From Cristatella mucedo (taxonomy: Eukaryota; Bryozoa; Phylactolaemata; Cristatellidae): a stretch of 35,000 bases of DNA. The notes under the pieces were generated by a model, which was not told the DNA's origin, made no database searches, and saw only the letters and a list, made by a program, of their open reading frames with translations. Location of the stretch: assembly GCA_009760855.2 (NCBI GenBank), contig WPIO01000027.1:372501-407500 (forward strand). The letters are read 5' to 3'. Below are positions 1 through 10,859 of this stretch, in pieces. Within the stretch, counting starts at the first letter, position 1. Every line of letters begins with the position of its first letter. A program made the position numbers and the translations under genes.

Positions 1-1040
1 CTTCTCCAACTTGCACCGCAGGTGCCACGCAGAAATGTTGGCAGGTAAGCTTGAATGGCTGGGTGAGAGAACATCGGTAGCGAAGCACTTCTGGTAATAA
101 CGACAGAAGTAGTAGTGGCTTCAGCTACAGCTAGCAGCAAAGCTTCTGTTTTATTTCGATAAAATCCAGCTAACGGGATTATAATTAGGTTCCGAAATGA
201 GAGACTAGTAGTTTCGCCGATGAGTAAAATGCAGCAGTACGGAAGAATTATTTGATAGGCCGTTATACAAACCAGGCTTGTAATACGAAGCGGTGTGTCG
301 CTTTTGACGACGTCGCAGCACCATGGTAGTGTCTTGCTCCGAAATCGTGACGTGCTTGGTTTGATCTTAGGTAGCGCTTGGTTATTTTTGAGCGATTAGT
401 ATGGGCGTGAAGTGTACAATTAAGCGTATATTTTAGACTATTGCATAATTTTTAACATTCGATACAGTTAGTCTACGGTGCATGCCTGCAATTGTGGATA
501 GGCACTCTTTGGGCCCGTTTATTTCCGGAATAGGCAATGAGACCACAGAGCTTGGCTGTCCGTGAAATGGCCATTGTTTGGACCGCCGACCTACCACTAT
601 TTGATAACTTACTGAGACAAGGATGATGAAGTTAACTGACTGAGACAAGAAGGATGAAGCTAACTGACTGAACTGACTTAGGTAGAGACTTACTGCAACT
701 GTTATGACTTATAGTGACTGCAGTAAACTTTGAACATCATTGTTTTTTGTATATAGCTTATGTGATGATCATGTTATGCCACCCAAGTGCTGTTGGTGGA
801 ACTTTTTATTTGCTTGGAGGCTCATCGGAAGAGGCATCTTTTGGTTATTTGAAAACCTAAAACAGCTTTTTCATCTGTCATAATAATTTTTTCTTGATAA
901 ATTTGTGCAGGGCACTAGTCACTTTAGCACATCATGCCGTCACCAACGTGAGCGATTTTGTACTTGTTATTCGGAGGGGGGGAGGGAAATTAGTTTACGG
1001 ATGAAGTTTAGGTCAATAACGTGTTTCATACAAGAAAATA
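1..1040. other. Gene-free stretch, no recognisable feature
   Basis: I see no coding region that resembles a known protein. Short open frames occur at the chance level on both strands. The only internal structure is a short imperfect tandem duplication near 611-668, annotated separately. Unannotated intron or intergenic DNA is equally possible. Confidence 0.6.
611..668. repeat. Two-copy imperfect tandem repeat, period about 28
   Basis: A unit beginning ACTGAGACAAG and ending GAAGYTAACTG occurs twice in a row, starting at 611 and 639, with a few substitutions. It is followed by more ACTGACTGAACTGACT-like sequence. This is a minor local duplication with no evident function. Confidence 0.55.
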
Positions 1041-1046
1041 TCAAGA

Positions 1047-1053
1047 AGAAAGC

Positions 1054-1141
<88 letters not shown>

Positions 1142-1148
1142 GCTTTCT
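1047..1148. repeat. 102-bp perfect palindrome: (TA)n array with unique inverted arms
   Basis: A (TA)n run of about 82 bp is flanked on the left by AGAAAGCATTA (1047-1057) and on the right by its exact reverse complement TAATGCTTTCT (1138-1148). The whole 102 bp is therefore self-complementary and not only a microsatellite. A second (AT) run follows at about 1159-1176. Such sequence can extrude as a cruciform and is often length-variable. It may be the remnant of a palindromic miniature transposon whose centre expanded, but no target duplication is evident next to the arms. Confidence 0.9.
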
Positions 1149-1179
1149 ATATGCTTCATATATATATATATATATACAT

Positions 1180-2730
1180 AATGAACCATAAAAAAAAGAA
1201 AAGAAAGAGCCATAAAAAATTGCCATAAAACTACGGAACTTGCTGTACTTACTGAACTATAGGCTACAAAATGATACAACAAGCTATGATTCATAATTCT
1301 TAATAATGTCACGGGCAATTAATATATGTCTTCAATTAAGTTTGCATGCAACTTGCGAAAAATACAAAAAAACTTGTTGGGCAGCTTCTGGAACCACTTG
1401 TTGCTTTCGGTACAGCCACAGTGTTTGGATGATAGTTCTTTCTACCATTGTCCCCCAATGCATAAAAGATTCGTTGGAAGCACTTTAAATTTTACTTCAG
1501 TGAAAGACATTTTTTGCAAAGTTTGGCGAAGGCTTTTTCAGAAACTGTCAGGAGTTGTACATATTTCTTTCTCTCACGTCTTGCTGAGGACTGAAAATGG
1601 TTAGAAGCAAACAAAATGTTTAGATGTTTTATTGACAGATCGAGAATTGAGGAAACTTTAAAACCCCTTACCCAAGTGTGGACTAGCTTGGTGCACCACT
1701 GAAAAAAAATTAAGAGCCGAGTCAGAAGCTAGTCATAAGCTCTACATGCATCATCGATGCTAGAATTTTAGAGTGCTTTTGAACCACATCTCGGGATTTT
1801 TCATTTGCTAGCCCTCCTCAAAACTCTATGCTGATGCTAGGTCTCCAAAAAGATTTCGTTGCTTGTAGAATACTGACCACTTTGTTAGGAATCTCTTGTA
1901 TGTAGTCAGTAATTAGTATGCCCTTTCGGCCTGATCTTATAAGCATTTTCTTTCGTTGTTCTTGCTCATATTGCTTCAGCTAGAAATATGGAAACAGTTT
2001 CACCAGGTTTCTTACTTCATGTATCAGAAAACGTATCTGCACGATGTCTATTCCGGTTGGGGTCATCGATATCTTTTCATCGCTTCGAACAATTGCTGGT
2101 ACATGGCTGGGAATGTGCATGGTGAGATACGTTTAATGCTTGGCAGTTGCCGAAGAAGAGAGAAGGCATAGTGCTCTGGGCTAGCGTTAGAGATGCCTCT
2201 CAGGTAGTCTCTTTTCTGGCCAACGCCCAAAGAATCTATGTGTCCTCAATTGAGGCGCATACCGTACCACAAGTAACTATCTTCCTAACATCGTGACATT
2301 AACAGCCACAAGTGACTGTAGAAGCCACCAAAACAGGCTCCTGTCATGTTTTTCCTCGTCGCGAGCAAACGTAATTGACAACACATGCTACTTACCTCTT
2401 ATATATTACTTCGCAATTCAAATCCTAGTTGACAGTACCGTTTTTAGAGCCTGTATTTCATTAAAAGCTGTGCAATTCTCTTGGTTTCACACCAAGCTTC
2501 GTGGGGCAACGATTTCTTTTAACATTGAATTTACAGGTATGTAAATAAATGCAAGTATACAGGGGTAGAAACGCATCATGGTTAGTCTTTTTATGTGCAT
2601 CTTTGTTACCTTTATATACAGGATGCGTATGTGTCTATATAAATGCTTAGGTAATATACTCATTACTTAAACGTAAGGATCCATATAGACGAATAAAAAA
2701 GTGGTTCTCATTTTTTCATTGTGCTAACCT
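1180..2730. other. Gene-free stretch, no recognisable feature
   Basis: Moderately AT-rich DNA with only short chance open frames. I recognise no protein, RNA or transposon similarity on either strand. Confidence 0.55.
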
Positions 2731-2732
2731 TC

Positions 2733-2778
2733 GTGTGTGTGTGTGTGTGTGTATGTGTGGTGTGTGTGCGTGTGTGTT
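2733..2778 (+). repeat. (GT)n microsatellite, interrupted
   Basis: A GT dinucleotide run of roughly 46 bp is interrupted by single substitutions (GTATGTGTGGTGTG and GCGTG). It is an ordinary animal microsatellite with no gene context. Confidence 0.9.
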
Positions 2779-2867
2779 CGCATGCGTAGTGCAATGGTGC
2801 AACTGTACTGAATAATGTGTCATATAGGTTAGCTGACTGTAGTCTTAGCGGTTATATCATAATTATG

Positions 2868-2988
2868 ATACATTTGTAGTGCAATTCGAATGTATCTCCA
2901 TCTGTAACTCCAAAAGCCGTAAGGACTGTGTGCATATAACACTGGAGAGTTTTCTATGACGCACTTAATGCCTAATGCTAGTTACTAA
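2868..2988 (-). mobile_element. L2/CR1-like LINE family 1, 3'-terminal part, first half of a split copy
   Basis: On the plus strand this stretch (ATCTCCATCTGTAACTCC, then AAGCCGTAAGGACTGTGTG and GGAGAGTTTTCTATG) aligns with 16890-17000, the 3' end of the long family-1 LINE. The element therefore lies on the minus strand. The alignment breaks near 2988, inside the 3' UTR. It resumes at about 4137 in the same orientation and at the adjoining reference position, so the two blocks are one copy interrupted by a later insertion. No coding capacity remains. Confidence 0.8.
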
Positions 2989-3842
2989 CCTATTGGCAAT
3001 CTATGTGTGTCTAAAATTGGAAAGCTTAGCTCTCAAAATTGTCTCTGCTCTCGTATCTCCTGCTGCATTTGCATGAATTATTGTTGTACTTTACCAAAGT
3101 GACCTTGCACTAGATGACCACATTAGCTCCGCAGTCAGGTCTTCCAACTTTCAGCTGCATAGCATTGCTAAAATTCGCGCTTACCTAGACAGGGATACCA
3201 CATCCCAGTTGGTCCATGCATTTGTGCCACCCCATCTTGACTTCTGCAGTTCACTGCTTGCTGGTCTACCATCCTGTGCAATCAGGTGCTTGTAGCTAGT
3301 GCAGAACTCAGCAGCTACGCTTGTCTGTCGTCAGGATCGCAGTTGCCACATCGTAACACTTCCTTCCGACCTGCACTGACTCTCAAAAAAGCAGAATATT
3401 GAATTCAAAGTTCTGTCACTCACTTTTAATAAGTCCCTTCATTTTCTGGCTCCAGCCTACCTGTCAGAACTCTCTCCCACCAGGCTAGGAGTTATAACAT
3501 CCACTTTTATTAATCAAATCGTATACATACACCTCGTAGGAAGCTCAAATCGGTTGGAGACCGTGTCTTTAGTTCCCATGCTCCCTAAACCTAGAACTCA
3601 CTCCCGACTGACGTCACGACATTCCCCTAACTTGAGTAACTAAAAGAGAAAGTAAAATGCACCTGTTTGTCGCAGCATTTAGTAGATCCTTGCGATTCGC
3701 CCTCTGTGTGCTTATGCCTGCTTACACTGTGCAGCACGCTACTGCTATACATATTTGCATGCTGACCCTGTGTATGTCACCTCTAACCAAGTTATGCTTG
3801 CTGTCATCGAGCATATTACCACTAACCATACGATCATGCTTC

Positions 3843-3850
3843 CTTTACAA
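3843..3850. repeat. Left target-site duplication of the hAT element (imperfect)
   Basis: The eight bases CTTTACAA directly before the left terminal repeat correspond to CTTTAAGC after the right terminal repeat; 5 of 8 positions agree. Eight-base duplications are the rule for hAT transposons. The uninterrupted homologous site in copy B reads CTTTGAAG, which supports an insertion here. Confidence 0.55.
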
Positions 3851-4038
3851 CAGCGGTTCTCAACCTGTGGGTCGCGACCCCTTTTGGGGATCGAACGACT
3901 CTTTCACAGGGGTTGCCTAAGATTATCGGAAAACACGCATTTTCACATTGTGCACCCAATAATTTTATGGATGGGGGACACCAAAACATGAGGAACTGTG
4001 TTAAAGGGTCGCGGCATTAGGAAGGTTGAGAACCACTG
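3851..4038. mobile_element. SPIN-like hAT miniature transposon (188 bp, non-autonomous)
   Basis: The element starts CAGCGGTTCTCAACCT and ends AGGTTGAGAACCACTG. These are 16-bp terminal inverted repeats with one mismatch, and the CAGYGGTTCTCAACC terminus is the one I associate with the SPIN (Space Invader) hAT family. Internal blocks also fit my memory of SPIN non-autonomous elements: GTGGGTCGCGACCCC, TCGAACGACTCTTTCACAGG, TAAGATTATCGGAAAACAC, and toward the other end AACATGAGGAACTG and AAAGGGTCGCGGCATTAGGA. There is no transposase, so it would have needed an autonomous partner. It interrupts the 3' UTR of LINE copy A. Copy B shows the uninterrupted state at about 9067-9095. The hAT class assignment is firm; the SPIN assignment is from memory. 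Confidence 0.82.
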
Positions 4039-4046
4039 CTTTAAGC
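4039..4046. repeat. Right target-site duplication of the hAT element (imperfect)
   Basis: CTTTAAGC follows the right terminal repeat and mirrors CTTTACAA at the left end. The mismatches suggest the insertion is old. Confidence 0.55.
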
Positions 4047-4104
4047 ACATACAAAGTGCCTAGAAAGAGATTAAGTTCTCCGAAAGTGCTATACACATGT
4101 ATTA

Positions 4105-4136
4105 ATATTATTAACAATATTATTATTGTTAATATT
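4105..4136 (+). repeat. ATT-rich 3' tail of LINE copy A, forming an AT hairpin
   Basis: TATTAACAAT at 4109-4118 is the exact reverse complement of ATTGTTAATA at 4125-4134, with ATTATT between them. The stretch corresponds to the simple TATTATTATTATT tail of copy B (9147-9160). An (ATT)n-type tail is common at the 3' end of L2/CR1-like LINEs. The hairpin probably arose by mutation of the tail. Confidence 0.7.
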
Positions 4137-4490
4137 TTTCGGTACCCATACGATATCCAACAGACTTCTTCTCATGCAACAAAGAGAAAGTGAGAAGCAT
4201 TGCTAAGTCGAGGAAGCTAGTGGCATGGAGGTACAGATGAGGACGGCTGGAGAGCATGTGTCACTGTCGGCAGCAGAAAAGGAGATGGCGTTTCATAAGA
4301 GTTGTGGAAATGAGCTCTAAAATCCAGGACTTGCAGACCAAAAGCTTATGTAGCCAAGGGTATTTATTGGGTTGATTGGAACAGCTAATGTATTGCCCAC
4401 TGAGAGTCTGAGATGAGTGAATCCAGTTCAGTCAGGTATGAAGAAACCAAACCACGGCGGACCTTGTAAGTCAGAGTAGGAGCTGCCCAG
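4137..4490 (-). mobile_element. L2/CR1-like LINE family 1, second half of the split copy
   Basis: The plus strand (CAACAGACTTCTTCTCATGC, AACAAAGAGAAAGTGAGAAGCAT, GTCGGCAGCAG and so on) aligns with 17020-17400 of the long family-1 copy. Read on the minus strand it gives the broken end of ORF2, for example LTYKVRRGLVSSYLT, GLQVLDFRAHFHN and PSPFLLPTV. These correspond to LTLNHKARNGLAPS and AGPRLWNLLMQFLRN of the long copy. Similarity fades near 4490, the 5' truncation point. It is one insertion with the block at 2868-2988. Confidence 0.82.
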
Positions 4491-7190
4491 ACATAACCAG
4501 TTGTCTTCACGGCACGCCAATAGCCTGTAAGGGGGAAAGTCAAGAAAATACCTGTAACATTTGTCTGACAATCGAATATGTGTTTGTGGCTGGTACCTTT
4601 TGAAAGACAAAAATCTTAGAACTGGGATTGGAAGTGCCGACGACTTCCGCATGAAAGGAAAAATTCGTTATGCAAACAGTGCCCAAGCCGGATGTAAACC
4701 GGAAGCATTAGAATGACGACAGACAGGCAGTACTAGTTTTTCCTACTACTGATGATCGCTCAGCCAGTTGCCACGGTTGCCTGACCAGTAATAAATCCTA
4801 AGTACTGCATGTGCAGAGAATTGCAATTTCGCTGGATCTATTGGGCATATATTTCTGCATTTTGAACCTCATTCTAAGGGCTTCTTTCTCTTTCCTTCTT
4901 TTATTGGTGATGAGGAACCGGCTATATTATGCTTTAATCAAAGATAAATAACTGCTTATTATGCCAACTAAATATTCTCTGACGTCATGATGGTGCAGAC
5001 TCTTAATAATAAGAGGGAATGTGATATTCATTAATCCATGCAGGCAGAGCTGCTCACCTACGTCGTGCTGTCTACGTTGGCCTGTGTGAAAAGCCTTCAT
5101 ACTTAAGCTTACCTGTAAGCTGAATTCAAGCAACTTATGGATCGTGGCCTGCTTCCATCCCATTTCTTGCTCTGCCTTGTCGAGTTGCCTTGTGAAGCAT
5201 GTGGAAAGTATATGTTGTCGAATGGTGCTATCCATCATTTCTGTTTCTTAGAATGACACTCCTAAGCCCGGTACCCTGTATGCAGCCAAACTGAACATGA
5301 CCTATCTTGGGGTGCCTAACCATTGGGGCCTAGCCTATAGATAGTATTGATATGAAGCCCATTTTTGCACTTAGTGAGTTCGTGCTATGGATGTCCCTGC
5401 ATTGAGAATAAGTGTTCCTAATATCTCTTGGGGAGTGCATGGGCCTGGACTCAGACTGCAATTTTGTTTTCAGAGTGCTCATATTTCAATGTCTTTGTAT
5501 CGCCTGCTCACTGTCGTTTGTTTCATATGGAATTTCAAATGATGCTGTTGCAGAGGAAGGCAGTAGCCCCAGCTTCCACGAAGGAAGCAGAGGCATCTCA
5601 CGACCCAGCATCATGATTTGCAGAAGAGAGCAATTATTTACTATTGACCCTGGCGGTTACCTATCAAATGTTGGCTACTCATGCCATCCAAGAAGTACTG
5701 TGCCAAGCAACGTGATTAGCAGATTAGCAGCCCTACTTAGCAGGTCACCAACGCCTGCCGCTGCGACAACAGAGTAATCACGGCCGGACAATCTTTTATC
5801 AATTTCAATCTTTCAGATCACATGGTTGTGCATATAAAACGTTAACCTGTTCTGAACGTTGCTGACAGAACCCAGTTAGCCGAGTGTGTATGGACACTAG
5901 CAGTTGGGATAGTCAGGCTGCTATGGAGATGCCAACTTTCAGTAGCCACTCCACTGTGGAAGCTGGCTGTTTTCTTGTGGATCTCCTTATCTAAGCTATC
6001 GCTTGGCATGGAAGTGTGTGTGTGTGTATGAGTGTCGGCTCTCAGCATTCCGACTTTTTTGTTTGGCTCAGCTATTTAATCGTGAAGCAGTAAATCTTTA
6101 TGAGCAGAGAGTCAGTGATGTTTCACAATCGAAACGGCAGTAAGCGTTGCCTACAAGCCGAGCCTTGATTGTTGTTATGCCGTCTCCTTGCATAAGTACT
6201 TGTTAGATTTAACAGTGACGCTGCAGAACAAAGATATTATATTCGGTTCATTCTGCATAATCCCTATGCGATCATTGAGTCTATTTAATTAGTTGACTAG
6301 CTATTTATAGTAATAATACTAATCAAGAAGTCCAGATGTTGAATCAAGACCTGTGATATGGGAATAGGGTCGGCATAATTTGAAAGGATTGGATGAAAGT
6401 GCATTGTATATAAAGGCACATACCGCTAAGCTGTGTCACAAGTAGCGGAGCTTACGTAAGCACTGGAACTTTTGTTTCGTTTCTGTGAGTGGCTATTTTC
6501 AATTTCCAGTCGGGGCTCTTCTTAAGTTATCATCGGGGGCTTTCTAAATGACACAAGCAGAAGTGTGCCGATTAACACTTCTAAAGTCTCATTAAATAAA
6601 TGTAAGACAGTACAGTTTTTAACTTCCAATGACAAAGTGGTTCGCGACTCCATACAGCTAATGAATTTTATTCGGACCTTTTTATTGAAAGTCAGTGAAG
6701 GTTTCGCTAGCACAAAAATCTCAAGGATCACTAGTTCAAGGCCAATGTTGCAGGTAGTACATCGTTAATATAACACGAGAAAGGAGCAAGGACAGAGTCG
6801 TCAAGTTGGTCCTTCTTTCAGTAAGCATTTTCAAGAGAAAAAACAATAGGGATTGTGTAGTTGAGTAAGCTCGGCCAACTGCTCAAGCTAAAGTGCTCCG
6901 TGGGTTGGCACTTTACCTGAAGTGAAATTTCTCGGCTGGAAAATTTCCTTGGTAGGAACCAAGTGGCGGAAGCAAGTTGGTTCGGCCTGTGGCTAATAAT
7001 AATGACTAGATTATTACGAAGTCGCACGAGAATTATCTGATCTTCATCATCGATTGCACAAGAATGGTAACGTACCTCGAATATCGCAGTGAATGGCAAG
7101 GAACTCCAATGCTATGGAGCATAATGCTGGCATTGTTTTATTTTTAGTCTTAAGTAGACTATAGTGACTGGCATAATTCAATTAAGACTA
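4491..7190. other. Long gene-free stretch
   Basis: I recognise no gene or transposon. The longest open frame (5412-5777, plus, 121 codons) starts with a hydrophobic run and has a Ser/Pro-rich end. It shows no family resemblance and no exon signals that stand out, so I treat it as chance. A short (GT)n run lies at 6014-6027. The region separates two LINE clusters and could be old transposon decay or intron. Confidence 0.5.
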
Positions 7191-7194
7191 TCAT

Positions 7195-9160
7195 ATGTTG
7201 TCTTCCATCAAACAACTCCTTAACCACTACCAGGTTTCCTCCATGCCTAGTGATCCGTGTGGTGACCTAGCCGATCGCTTCTTGGTCTGTAAGGCGGACA
7301 AGATCAGAGTCCATCCAAAATGTTGCAGCATCCCCTCAGGACTTCTGTCCCTCAATTACATGAACACATGACTACTGGCCCTCGATTCCGTGCACTACCT
7401 CGATGACTACATTCAAAGAGGCCACTAGTGACATCATCCTGAAATTCATCTCCCAGTCAAAGAAGACTACTAGTTCTCTAGACCCTATTCCCACTATCCC
7501 ACTTTTACGATGCTAAGATCTTCTGCTGCCATGCACAACTAAAAAATATGCCCTTAGCCTCAGGTCTTGTCCCAGCACCTTTCAAAAAGGCTGCTGTTAG
7601 ACAATCAATTAAGTAAGCGACGCAGGAATAAGACAACTGGAGCAGCTTCCGTCCAGTCTTGTTGGAACGAGTTGTGGTAGACCAACTAAACTCTTATATT
7701 GAAACCTCAAACTGAGCAATTAAGCTCCCGTCTGGTTTGAGAGCTAATCACTCGTCAGAGTCAGCATGTATAAAAAGGGTGTATACAATCACCGTCTCAT
7801 TAATGCAGACTTGGGTAAAATCTCCCTTCTTGTTCTGCTGGATCTTTCAGCAGCGTTAGATGCTATTGGTCCCAAAGTTCTTCCTGAGCGTCTCGCGCCT
7901 TGCCTGGGCATCACAGGCACTGCATTGGAGTTTTTGAGGTCACACCTCAATAGAAATTCCAGAGTATTAATATAAAGGGACAGAGATCATCAGGAGAACC
8001 ACCAAAAGGACCTCTGGCCACCTTGCTCGGTCAGCTTTTTTATGCAGTTTGTAGACTCCCTCTTACTGATGCAATCGCTAAGTGCAGACTACACGCAGTT
8101 GTAACTTTCCTTTGAGCCCTCCCACCCCATCAGCATGTCGATTTCTTTCAATTCCCTTGCTACATGTATAGCTGACATTCTCACATAGATGGCAGAAAAT
8201 TTTCTCAAATTGAATGACGATAAATGCAACTTAAAATTTATTGGGCAAACCAAGTTTGACTCAGAAATTAGAAATCTTAGCGCTCAAAATCGGCTCTGCC
8301 AGAATATCTGCTGTTGCATCTGCACGAAATAAATGTGCCATGCTTCACAGTGACATTGCACTAGATGACCACATAAGCTCCACAGTAACGTCGGCAAACT
8401 TTCAGCTACATAACAATGCTTAAACTCGGGCTTGCTTAGAAAAGCACCAAATCCAAATTGGTGCATGTATCTGTGACATCCCGTCCTAACTTCTGTAACT
8501 CACTGATTGGTGGTCTACCGGCCTGAGCAACCAGGCGCTTGCAGCATGTGCAAACCTATGCAGCTTGGGTTGTCTGTCGTGAGCCTCGCAGTTGCCACAT
8601 CACATCGCATCTTGCACTGGGCCCCAGTCAAGCTGCACATCGACTTCAAGGGACTCTCACCTTTAGGTCCCTTCATTCTCTGTCTCCAGCCTACCTGTTA
8701 AAACAACTCCTCCACCAGGCAAGACATTATATTTCTGATGCTTTTCTTACTCAAATAATGTATCAATACCAAGTCCAAACCTTAAATCCTTTGGAGACCA
8801 TGCATTTAGTTCGTATGCTCCCAAAGCATGTGTTTCAATCCCGACTGACATCATGACATCCCCTGACTTGACGACATCTAAAAAAAATCTGAAAACACAT
8901 CTACTTATCACAGCATTTAGTGATTCCATGTGATACGCCCGTGATGTGCCCATGCATGCTGACACTGTGCATGCTGCCACTAACAATGTTAGCATGCTGA
9001 CCCTGTGCATGTCACCTCTAACCATGTTATGCTTGCTTTCATTGAGAATGCTACCACTAGCTTTTCAATGATGCTTCCTTTGAAGCAACTGTGAAGTGCA
9101 TAGAAAGAGATTACGTTTTCTGACGTAACTATCCAAATGTATCAGTATTATTATTATTAC
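7195..9160 (+). mobile_element. L2/CR1-like LINE family 2, copy B (RT domain to 3' tail, decayed)
   Basis: This is the longest family-2 copy. In order, with several frameshifts, I read the linker before the RT (SIKQLLNHYQVSSMPSDPCG), an RT fingers region (SSLDPIP near 7470, then remnants of VPAPFKKAAVR at 7570-7600), the palm motif LLVLLDLSAALDAIG (7825-7875), LGITGTALEFLRSHLNRNS (7908-7965) and KLNDDKCNLKFIGQTKFDSE (8200-8260). The C-terminal region (DFCNSLI, PSLKLHI-like, PAYLLKQLLHQARHYI) and a 3' UTR ending in (ATT)n follow. The catalytic YADD block has decayed: the frame at about 8085-8095 reads ADYTQL followed by a stop. The 5' end near 7195 is a truncation, since the endonuclease domain and ORF1 are missing. 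It cannot be active. Confidence 0.85.
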
Positions 9161-9164
9161 TAGT

Positions 9165-10850
9165 TTAACCTTTGATTGTGCCCTCATCTAGCGGAGCTCA
9201 GGCAGCTTGCAGACACGCCTGTCACGCCGGTGGTGGCGAAGCTGCCGAAGCGCCGTGCCTGCTTGAGCCACTAATGCCGACGAGGCTGAACATTAGGATG
9301 ATCGAGCGACCTGCCCCTTCTCATGGCCGCACATGGCCGCCCCTGCCAGATCGCAAGGGCCTGACCGCGAGGAAAACTAAGTCATTTACGTCTCCTTGGT
9401 CACTGAACATTTAACACTTCAGTTTCGCTCCACTATCGTATTGTGGCTATGAAGTAACGTGCTAACTGGCTGAAAACATGCAGACGCCAGCAGCTTTGGA
9501 AATTTTGCAGACGCCTGTATAGCACGGGCTGTGCCGCTACCAGAATTTGTAAATGTGGTGGACATAAAATTGTAGCATTGAATTGGCAGAGTCTTAAGAG
9601 GCTGCTTGCATCCAGTAGATGCATTAAGCTACTTCTGTTGACAATTTACCAAGATAAAAGCGAAAAAGTGCTCCACCAAAGCGTCAGCTATGATGCGAGA
9701 CGGTTTGCAAGCACAATGATTGGGATGCAGGTACCGTAGTTCGTTTAGATAAGTCAATGCACAACCGCGGCAACCTAAAAGGTGCGTAAAGTAAGAACAA
9801 GATGGTTTGTTACTACTATAGACTGAGGGCCACCTAAACCACTTACCGAGCGATCCCTGAGCTACGTTTGCTGAATATTTGAGACAGATCACGCGGCCAG
9901 TCGCGCTCGGAGCTTCCTTCGTGATTTAATGGTGTTGTTGGGCATCATCGATCCAAGAAAATGCTGCTTCATGCAACTTCCACCTAGTACCTCCCAGCTT
10001 TGTGAATTTTAGCCTCGATAGATGCATAATTCATAGAGCCTCGACAGGTACATAATGCAAAAAGTATCTGCATGCAGGCTCAAATAGAAAGCTTAGATTG
10101 AGAAAAACATGAGACAAATGATTGCTCTGCGTGGAGCTCAGCAGACAAGATGTGACCAATAGAACTAAACCAGGCCAAAGCCACGCCTAAATTTCTCTTC
10201 TGAAAGATCCAGTCAAGGGAAATAACCTCAAATTGAAATCAATACAATACTCTTTCAGGCATACGCAATACTCACGGTCTCGTTAGTAAATCTCAAAAGA
10301 GTGAATTAATTTAAAAAAACAGCTGCAAGCTAGATATTTCTTGCTCAGATATGTCTGTGCGCTTAACGAGCTGGTTAGCGTTGTTGCTTTGCGGTTGAGC
10401 GGGAAAAGAAGCACACTGTGTTCGCGATGGCAACCAAGAGAACCTATAAAAAGACTGATACTTATAGTTATTATCATGACTCTCGAGCGTCTGTACAACT
10501 CTAGTATGCCCATATGTACCGTCCACTCCAACTTCTCCGTTGCCGAAATAGATAGATTTACTTTGCTTGAAAGCTCGCATCGTCCCCGAGGCAGACGCTG
10601 GAGCAACCGTTGCAGGAGTGGCAGATGTGGCTGAGGCGTTATTTCTATCCCAATTTTCATACGGTGAGATTAATTATGCTTGCGCTAATGACCTCCCGGG
10701 CGCTCCAGACGCTGGCAATGTGCCGCACCTTCATATGCATTGGCCATCAGCGTCGCTCAGCGAAGCGGCGAATGAATGAATGCTCGGCTGACTTGCGTTA
10801 TGTATTCGCGAGGTAACAAGAAAAGCCAAGGACCGGCAGCAACGCTTTCC
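9165..10850. other. Gene-free stretch
   Basis: No recognisable coding or transposon sequence. Open frames at 10283-10660 (minus) and 10341-10634 (plus) overlap each other on opposite strands and look like chance. Confidence 0.45.
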
Positions 10851-10859
10851 TTGTGGCCA

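Larger units (their letters stand above)
2989..4136 (+). mobile_element. L2/CR1-like LINE family 2, copy A (5'-truncated, interrupted by hAT)
   Basis: This is the C-terminal part of the ORF2 protein plus the 3' UTR of a non-LTR retrotransposon. The frames are broken, but the conserved region after the RT reads recognisably: ALDDHISS, SSNFQLH, QLVHAF, LDFCSSLLAGLP, PAYLSELSPTR. It matches copy B at 8245-9160 and copy C at 12060-12637. Part of the polymerase domain and everything 5' of it are missing, as expected from aborted target-primed reverse transcription. The 3' UTR contains the same CATGCTGACCCTGTG block as copy B and ends in an ATT-rich tail. A 188-bp hAT element sits in the 3' UTR. 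The copy is inserted in the opposite orientation into a family-1 LINE. It is non-functional. Confidence 0.85.

Noticed and set aside
905-1318. Tyr/Ile-rich frames over the TA array
   Set aside because: Translation of (TA)n only.
5412-5777. 121-codon plus-strand frame with a hydrophobic N-terminus
   Set aside because: Looks like a possible signal peptide but has no family resemblance, and an overlapping alternative frame exists. The length is compatible with chance in this much sequence.
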